From Actinoplanes sp. DH11 (GTDB lineage: Bacteria; Actinomycetota; Actinomycetes; Mycobacteriales; Micromonosporaceae), in assembly GCF_020873875.1 (NCBI RefSeq), contig NZ_JAHWGU010000019.1:117844-181843 (forward strand): a DNA stretch of 64,000 nt, in the 5' to 3' direction. Shown here piece by piece: positions 59,897 to 64,000 of the stretch. The position numbers and the translations under genes are program-made. The notes beneath the pieces are model-generated. The model was not told the origin of the DNA. It was given only the letters and a program-made list of their open reading frames with translations, and did not search any database. The stretch's first letter is position 1, and every line of letters starts with the position of its first letter.

Positions 59897-60056
59897 GACC
59901 GTTCACGGGCATGCGGGGGTGTCGCCATGCTCTGCCGAGCGGCGGATGCGAACGTTCCACGTTGTGCGCGTAGAGGGCTCGGATGCTGACCACGGCGGGC
60001 AGGGTGTCGACGCGCCGCTGGGCGAGTGCGCGCCGCAGGGAAAAGGGGTGCGGCGG

Positions 60057-60133
60057 TGTTGATCTGCTAGCGCTACGAAATCGCGGTTTCGACCCCTTGA
60101 TCACAGCGATTTCGTAGCGCTAGCAGATCAACA
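60057..60133 (-). repeat. dispersed palindromic element, copy D
   Basis: The most symmetrical copy: perfect 28-bp arms (TGTTGATCTGCTAGCGCTAC + GAAATCGC and exact complement) around a 21-base loop GGTTTCGACCCCTTGATCACA. Minus orientation; its conserved flank lies to the right (CTCGCTATGGACGGCACGGC, 60134-60155), matching copies A and B. Confidence 0.95.
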
Positions 60134-60310
60134 TCTCGCTATGGACGGCACGGCCGACGCCTGGAAAGGGCACGTGGTATCGGCTTGGCGGCCGGCGGGG
60201 GTGCGGCGGTCGGAGGGCTTCGCGGCACCACAAACGGGACCGGCACGGGGTTGTGGTCGCTGGAAACCGCTTTCCGGCGACCACGAACAACGGCTCGCCG
60301 CCGGCCACGA

Positions 60311-60490
60311 CCCGGCCGCCGGGCAAACCGGCGAACCCGGCCGCCGGGCAAACCGGCGAACCCGGCCGCGGGGCCAAACCGGCCGCGGGGCGAAACCGGC
60401 CGCGGGGCGAAACCGGCCGCGGGGCGAATCCGGCTGCGGGGCGAATCCGGCCGCCGGGGGAAACCGGCCGCGGGGCGAATCCGGCGGCCG
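60311..60490. repeat. 17-25-bp tandem array
   Basis: Two 25-bp units (GCCGGGCAAACCGGCGAACCCGGCC-like, read in parts) pass into about seven 17-bp units GCGGGGCGAAACCGGCC / GCGGGGCGAATCCGGCC. Period 17 excludes constant coding. It lies between copy D and the M28 gene end. Confidence 0.9.
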
Positions 60491-60558
60491 GCCCCGGCGG
60501 AACGAGATCTGGGGGGCGCAGCCCTGTGGAGGCGGAGCGGTGGCGGAAGGGGGAGCGG

Positions 60559-62064
60559 TCAGGAACGGGTGATGGCGAGGGAGTCCACGGCCGCCTCGAC
60601 GAGGGAGGCTGTGCCGGCGTCCGCCGCCTCGATCTGGAGGCGGATCGTCTGGCCCGCGTACCCGGACAGGTTCGCCGACGCGGTCGTCCAGGCCGCCGCC
60701 CGGTTCGACGCCGCGCCCGCCTGGTTCAGCACTGTCGTGGTGGTGGCGCCGGAGACGACGCGGACCCGCAGGTAGTCGGCGGTCGTCGCGTTGTTCAGGT
60801 GGGCGAGGTACCAGGACAGGGACAGCGTCAGCGTCCCCGAGGCCGGCAGGGTGATCGTGGGGGAGAGCAGCGAGGTGACGCCGCCGTCCAGGTCGTTGGC
60901 GCCCGCGCTCGCGCCCGCCGTGGCCCCGGTGATCAGAGCGTAGCTGCCACCGGCGGCCGCGTTGAGCTGGGTGGCGACGCCGGAGCTGGTGGTCGCGGCC
61001 GGGTTGCCGCGTTCGAGCAGGCCGGAGGTGGCGGTGTCGGCGGTGCCGCGGGTCCAGGTGGTGGCGGTTTCCAGGTCGTCGGACCAGACCGTGGTGCCGG
61101 GCGGGGTGCCGGCGCCGGCGAGGGTCCACACCGTGTACGCGATGGCGTCCGAGTTCCGGTCCAGCGCGGTGTCGTTGATGTTGCTGATGGTGTCGCAGGC
61201 CGCGTGGTAGCAGGGGTCGAAGCGGCCGGTGGTGCCGCCCCAGAGTGCGACCTGCGCCGACGTCTTGCTCTGTTCGGCGCCGGTGAAGATGCCGCCGGCC
61301 GGGATGCCGGCCGCGATGAACGGGCCGTAGTCGCTGCGTCCGTCGAAGTCGGTGCCGCGGGTGGGTACGCCGATCGACGTGAAGTAGGCGGCGAGGGTCT
61401 GTTCGATGCGCGCGGATCCGGCGGGCCCGGGTCCGGCGCCGGTGCCGTCGGAGTTGTCGCCGTCGTAGAGGAAGTAGCCGGGGTTGGGCGAGCCCACCAT
61501 GTCGAAGTTCAGGTAGCCGGTGATCGCCGAGCGCTGGGCCGCGGTGAGCGAGTTGACGTACGCGTTGGATCCGCGCAGGCCGAGTTCTTCGGCGCCCCAC
61601 CAGGCGAAGCGCAGGTGCCGGTCGGGCTGGAAGCCGGTCCGCGCGACCTGCAGGGCCACTTCGAGGATGGCGGCGGAGCCGGATCCGTTGTCGTTGATGC
61701 CGGGTCCCGCGGTGACGCTGTCGAGGTGCCCGCCGATCATCAGGGTGTCGCCGGTGTTGCCGCCGGGCCAGTCGGCGATCAGGTTGTACCCGGTGGCGCC
61801 GCCGTACGTGAACGACTGTTGTGTCGTGGTGAAGCCGGCGGCGTCGAGCAGGTTCTTCGCGTAGGTGACGGAGGCGAGGTAGCCGGGCCGGCCGTGTGCC
61901 CGGTTGCCGCCGTTGGCGGTGGCGATGTTCTGGAGCTGGGTCAGGTGACCTTTGACGTTGGTGAGCGAGATGTCCGGTGCGGCGGCTGTGGCCTGTACCG
62001 GGGCGGTCAGCAGACCGGTGATCAGCAGACCGGCGAGGGGAATCGGAAACATATCGAGGAGCAT
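60559..62064 (-). CDS. secreted M28 aminopeptidase (Streptomyces griseus type) with C-terminal domain
   Basis: 501 residues. Signal peptide ~1-28 (PIPLAGLLITGLLTAPVQATAAA). Catalytic zinc domain ~30-310: metal ligands in GGHLDSVTAGPG, NDNGSGSAA, WGAEELGL, DMVGSPN and CYHAACDTI, as in the two-zinc aminopeptidase of Streptomyces griseus. A C-terminal beta-sandwich of ~170 residues (TVWSDDLETATTW, SLSWYLAHLNNATTADYLRVRV) resembles pro-protein-convertase-type or lectin-like domains appended to secreted peptidases. Releases N-terminal hydrophobic residues from peptides outside the cell. Confidence 0.93.
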   Translation of the reverse strand: MLLDMFPIPLAGLLITGLLTAPVQATAAAPDISLTNVKGHLTQLQNIATANGGNRAHGRPGYLASVTYAKNLLDAAGFTTTQQSFTYGGATGYNLIADWPGGNTGDTLMIGGHLDSVTAGPGINDNGSGSAAILEVALQVARTGFQPDRHLRFAWWGAEELGLRGSNAYVNSLTAAQRSAITGYLNFDMVGSPNPGYFLYDGDNSDGTGAGPGPAGSARIEQTLAAYFTSIGVPTRGTDFDGRSDYGPFIAAGIPAGGIFTGAEQSKTSAQVALWGGTTGRFDPCYHAACDTISNINDTALDRNSDAIAYTVWTLAGAGTPPGTTVWSDDLETATTWTRGTADTATSGLLERGNPAATTSSGVATQLNAAAGGSYALITGATAGASAGANDLDGGVTSLLSPTITLPASGTLTLSLSWYLAHLNNATTADYLRVRVVSGATTTTVLNQAGAASNRAAAWTTASANLSGYAGQTIRLQIEAADAGTASLVEAAVDSLAITRS

Positions 62065-62237
62065 CGCAGAACCCGCAGCTCAGACCGTCATACTAATCGA
62101 TACCTATCGCCGTTTCCGAATCGCAATCGTAAATTCGATGTTGCCTGAGCTGCACATGTCCATGCCTGGATGTTTAGAGTGCCATGATCGCCCCGGAGCC
62201 ACGGCGACCACTGTGGCTCGAATTCGGAAGGCATGGG

Positions 62238-63839
62238 ATGCGTAAATTCCTGGCGGCAACCGTCGCCGCGTCCGTCGCGCTCCTGATCGGAGCCGGCGTG
62301 ATCCCGTCCTCGGCATCCGCACACGGCAAGGAGCCGGGCTACACCCCGCCACCCATCGACTGGGGAACCTGTGCGAGCGCGGGTCTCAACGCGCGCGGCG
62401 CGCAGTGCGGTTTCCTCGTGGTGCCGATGGACTACGCGAAGCCGAACGGCACCAAGATCAAGCTTGCGGTCTCCCGGATCAAGCACACGTCCAGTGCGGA
62501 CCAGTACCAGGGCGTCATGCTCACCAATCCGGGTGGCCCCGGCGGTTCCGGGCTCACCCTGTCGGTCCTCGGCGGGTACGTCCCGGACAACGCGGGCAGC
62601 TACTTCGACTGGATCGGCTTCGACCCGCGCGGCGTCGGCTCCAGCGTGCCGGCGCTGACCTGCGACCCGGACTACGCCGGCTACAACCGGCCGTTCTACG
62701 TGCCGGTGACCCGGCAGCTGGAGAAGACGTGGCTGGCCAAGGCCAAGGGCTACGCCAAGGCGTGTGACAAAGCCGGCGGTCCGCTGCTCGACCACGTCAA
62801 GACCACCGACACGATCGCCGACATGGAGAGCCTGCGGAAGGCGCTCGGCCAAAAGAAGATCAACTTCTACGGCTTCTCGTACGGCACGTACCTCGGCCAG
62901 GTCTACGCCACGCTGCACCCGGACAAGGTGCGCAAGTTCGTCTTCGACGGCGTGGTGAACCCGGAGCGGGTCTGGTACGACGCGAACCTCGACCAGGACA
63001 TCCAGTTCGACAAGAACATGGACGTCTACTTCGCGTGGGTCGCCAAGTACGACGCGGTCTACCACCTGGGCACGACCGCGAAGTCGGTCAAGCAGAAGTA
63101 CTACTCGACCCTGTACTCGCTGATCAAGAAGCCGGCCGCCGGCAAGATCGGCCCGGACGAGTGGAACGACATCTTCGTCTCGGCCGGTTACTACGTCTTC
63201 GGCTGGGAGGCCACGACCGAGGCGTTCGCCGCCTGGGTCAACGACAAGGACCCGTCGCTGCTGCTCGAGCAGTACCCCGAGCCGGGCGCCGCGGGCTCCG
63301 ACAACGGCTACGCGATGTATCTCGCCGTCCAGTGTTCCGACGTCAAGTGGCCGACGAACTGGTCGAAGTGGCAGCGGGACAACTGGAAGATCTACGCCAA
63401 GCACCCGTTCATGGCCTGGAACAACGCCTGGTACAACGCGCCCTGCATCAACTGGGGTGCCAAGCCGGGAAAGCCGGTCGAGATCAACGGCAAGAAGGCC
63501 CCGGCGGTGCTGATGATCGCCGAGACCAAGGACGCCGCCACCCCGTACTCCGGGGCGCTCGAGGTCCGTGAGCGGTTCCCGAAGTCGGTCCTGGTCGAGG
63601 GTGTCGGCGGCACCACGCACTCCGGTTCGCTGAACGGGATCGCGTGCACCGACAACATCATCGCGGACTACCTGGCCACCGGCGAGCTGCCGAAGCGCGT
63701 CCGCGGCAACCGGTCCGACGCGCAGTGCGACCCGGTCCCGCAGCCGGTTCCGGCCGCGGCGGGCGCGGCCGCCACGAAGCGTTCGGCCGCCCCGGCCGGC
63801 CTTCCGGCGGAGATCCGCGCGGAGATCGGCGTCCGCTGA
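62238..63839 (+). CDS. secreted S33-type tripeptidyl aminopeptidase (alpha/beta hydrolase)
   Basis: 533 residues. Signal peptide ~1-28 (KFLAATVAASVALLIGAGV, ASA). N-terminal PIDWGTCASAGLNARGAQCGFLVVPMDY is typical of Streptomyces SlpD/SlpE and tripeptidyl aminopeptidases. Oxyanion segment NPGGPGGSGL, nucleophile elbow INFYGFSYGTYLGQ (Ser in GFSYG), acid in AETKDAATPY and His in GGTTHSGSL. Two conserved Cys (NAPCINWG, GIACTDN) suggest disulfides. ATG with GGAAGG. Divergent from the M28 aminopeptidase, 173 bases away, forming a pair of secreted exopeptidases. Confidence 0.93.
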   Translation: MRKFLAATVAASVALLIGAGVIPSSASAHGKEPGYTPPPIDWGTCASAGLNARGAQCGFLVVPMDYAKPNGTKIKLAVSRIKHTSSADQYQGVMLTNPGGPGGSGLTLSVLGGYVPDNAGSYFDWIGFDPRGVGSSVPALTCDPDYAGYNRPFYVPVTRQLEKTWLAKAKGYAKACDKAGGPLLDHVKTTDTIADMESLRKALGQKKINFYGFSYGTYLGQVYATLHPDKVRKFVFDGVVNPERVWYDANLDQDIQFDKNMDVYFAWVAKYDAVYHLGTTAKSVKQKYYSTLYSLIKKPAAGKIGPDEWNDIFVSAGYYVFGWEATTEAFAAWVNDKDPSLLLEQYPEPGAAGSDNGYAMYLAVQCSDVKWPTNWSKWQRDNWKIYAKHPFMAWNNAWYNAPCINWGAKPGKPVEINGKKAPAVLMIAETKDAATPYSGALEVRERFPKSVLVEGVGGTTHSGSLNGIACTDNIIADYLATGELPKRVRGNRSDAQCDPVPQPVPAAAGAAATKRSAAPAGLPAEIRAEIGVR

Positions 63840-63871
63840 TCACCAGCACGGCATGAGACGGCCCGGACGGG

Positions 63872-63895
63872 ATGGCGGATTCCAGGGGTCGTTGC
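63872..63895. repeat. terminal inverted repeat candidate of an IS30-type element
   Basis: GCGGATTCCAGGGGTCGTTGCAAC lies just outside the transposase end and has the GGATTC...GGGTCGTTGCAAC form seen at ends of actinobacterial IS30 elements. The other end is beyond the window, so the inverted repeat cannot be confirmed. Confidence 0.55.
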
Positions 63896-63907
63896 AACAC
63901 AGGTTGA

Positions 63908-64000
63908 TTAACTGGTTTCGGCCAGGAGTTTAGCGAAGCGCTCGGCTGGGGTGTCCCAGCCGAGCGTTTTGCGTGGGCGGCCGTTGAGTTCGACCGCGAC
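63908..64000 (-). CDS. IS30-family transposase, C-terminal end (partial)
   Basis: The last 30 codons of a minus-strand gene that continues past the right edge. Translation reads VELNGRPRKTLGWDTPAERF then AKLLAETS and stop. RPRKTLGW-TPAE is the conserved C-terminus of IS30-family DDE transposases. This marks the end of an insertion element next to the secreted peptidase gene. Confidence 0.88.
   Translation of the reverse strand, partial: VAVELNGRPRKTLGWDTPAERFAKLLAETS

Larger units (their letters stand above)
59633..60558. other. long intergenic region, three kinds of repeat
   Basis: 926 bases without a supportable gene on either strand. It contains, in order, three tandem stem-loops (59720-59896), palindromic element copy D (60057-60133) with its conserved flank, and a 17/25-bp tandem array (60311-60490). 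Compositions between these show nothing recognisable. Confidence 0.6.

Overview
The window is a contiguous piece of a very GC-rich actinobacterial chromosome (by eye about 70% G+C, frequent GTG/TTG starts, many 4-base ATGA/GTGA gene overlaps). The gene families suggest a soil Micromonosporaceae-type actinomycete, possibly Actinoplanes-like: SigE-family and ECF42 sigma factors, DUF3040, DUF2510, class F sortase, an ergothioneine EgtA homologue and a chemoreceptor. The genus is inferred from content, not proven. There are no rRNA, tRNA or CRISPR loci. The only mobile element seen is the end of an IS30-type insertion sequence at the right edge.

Layout. 1-7.7 kb: degenerate EgtA-like ligase, a secreted repeat protein, a chemoreceptor and small conserved genes. 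7.7-16 kb: HhH protein, LacI regulator, two alpha/beta hydrolases (one a secreted PETase/cutinase-type polyester hydrolase), DUF72, RtcB-like ligase, and a TetR/metallo-hydrolase divergon. 16-20 kb: Lrp regulator with an MFS exporter, a TetR regulator with a repeat arm, and a maltose O-acetyltransferase. 20.9-27.2 kb: an L-rhamnose operon that runs through to pyruvate: rhamnulokinase, the aldolase/lactaldehyde dehydrogenase fusion, then LutABC lactate oxidation, behind a promoter with a LacI-type operator. 27.3-37.3 kb: zinc-type dehydrogenase, YciI + ECF42 sigma pair, hybrid histidine kinase, response regulator, an orphan kinase, two membrane-fusion proteins without a transporter, STAS and DUF3040 proteins. 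37.4-41 kb: an N-acyl-amino-acid racemase cluster (M20 deacylase, GNAT, SIS protein, racemase) resembling the known D-to-L amino acid conversion pathway. 41-51 kb: hydrolase, SigE-type sigma with membrane partner, class III aminotransferase, and a 1,834-residue fusion of a catalytically dead caspase fold, a proline-rich stalk, a membrane helix and a YVTN beta-propeller. 51-64 kb: HhH membrane protein, APC permease, universal stress protein, secreted beta-helix protein, sortase F pair, DUF2510 protein, M28 aminopeptidase, secreted S33-type peptidase and the IS30 end.

Three features run across the whole window. First, four copies of an ~80-bp imperfect palindrome with a conserved one-sided flank lie between genes in both orientations, and their stems show base-pair-preserving substitutions. 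Second, minisatellite arrays with units of 7-63 bp are unusually dense and several are translated. Third, a TAnnnT box 6-7 bases before the start codon recurs at many genes, indicating leaderless transcription, and it settles many start codons.
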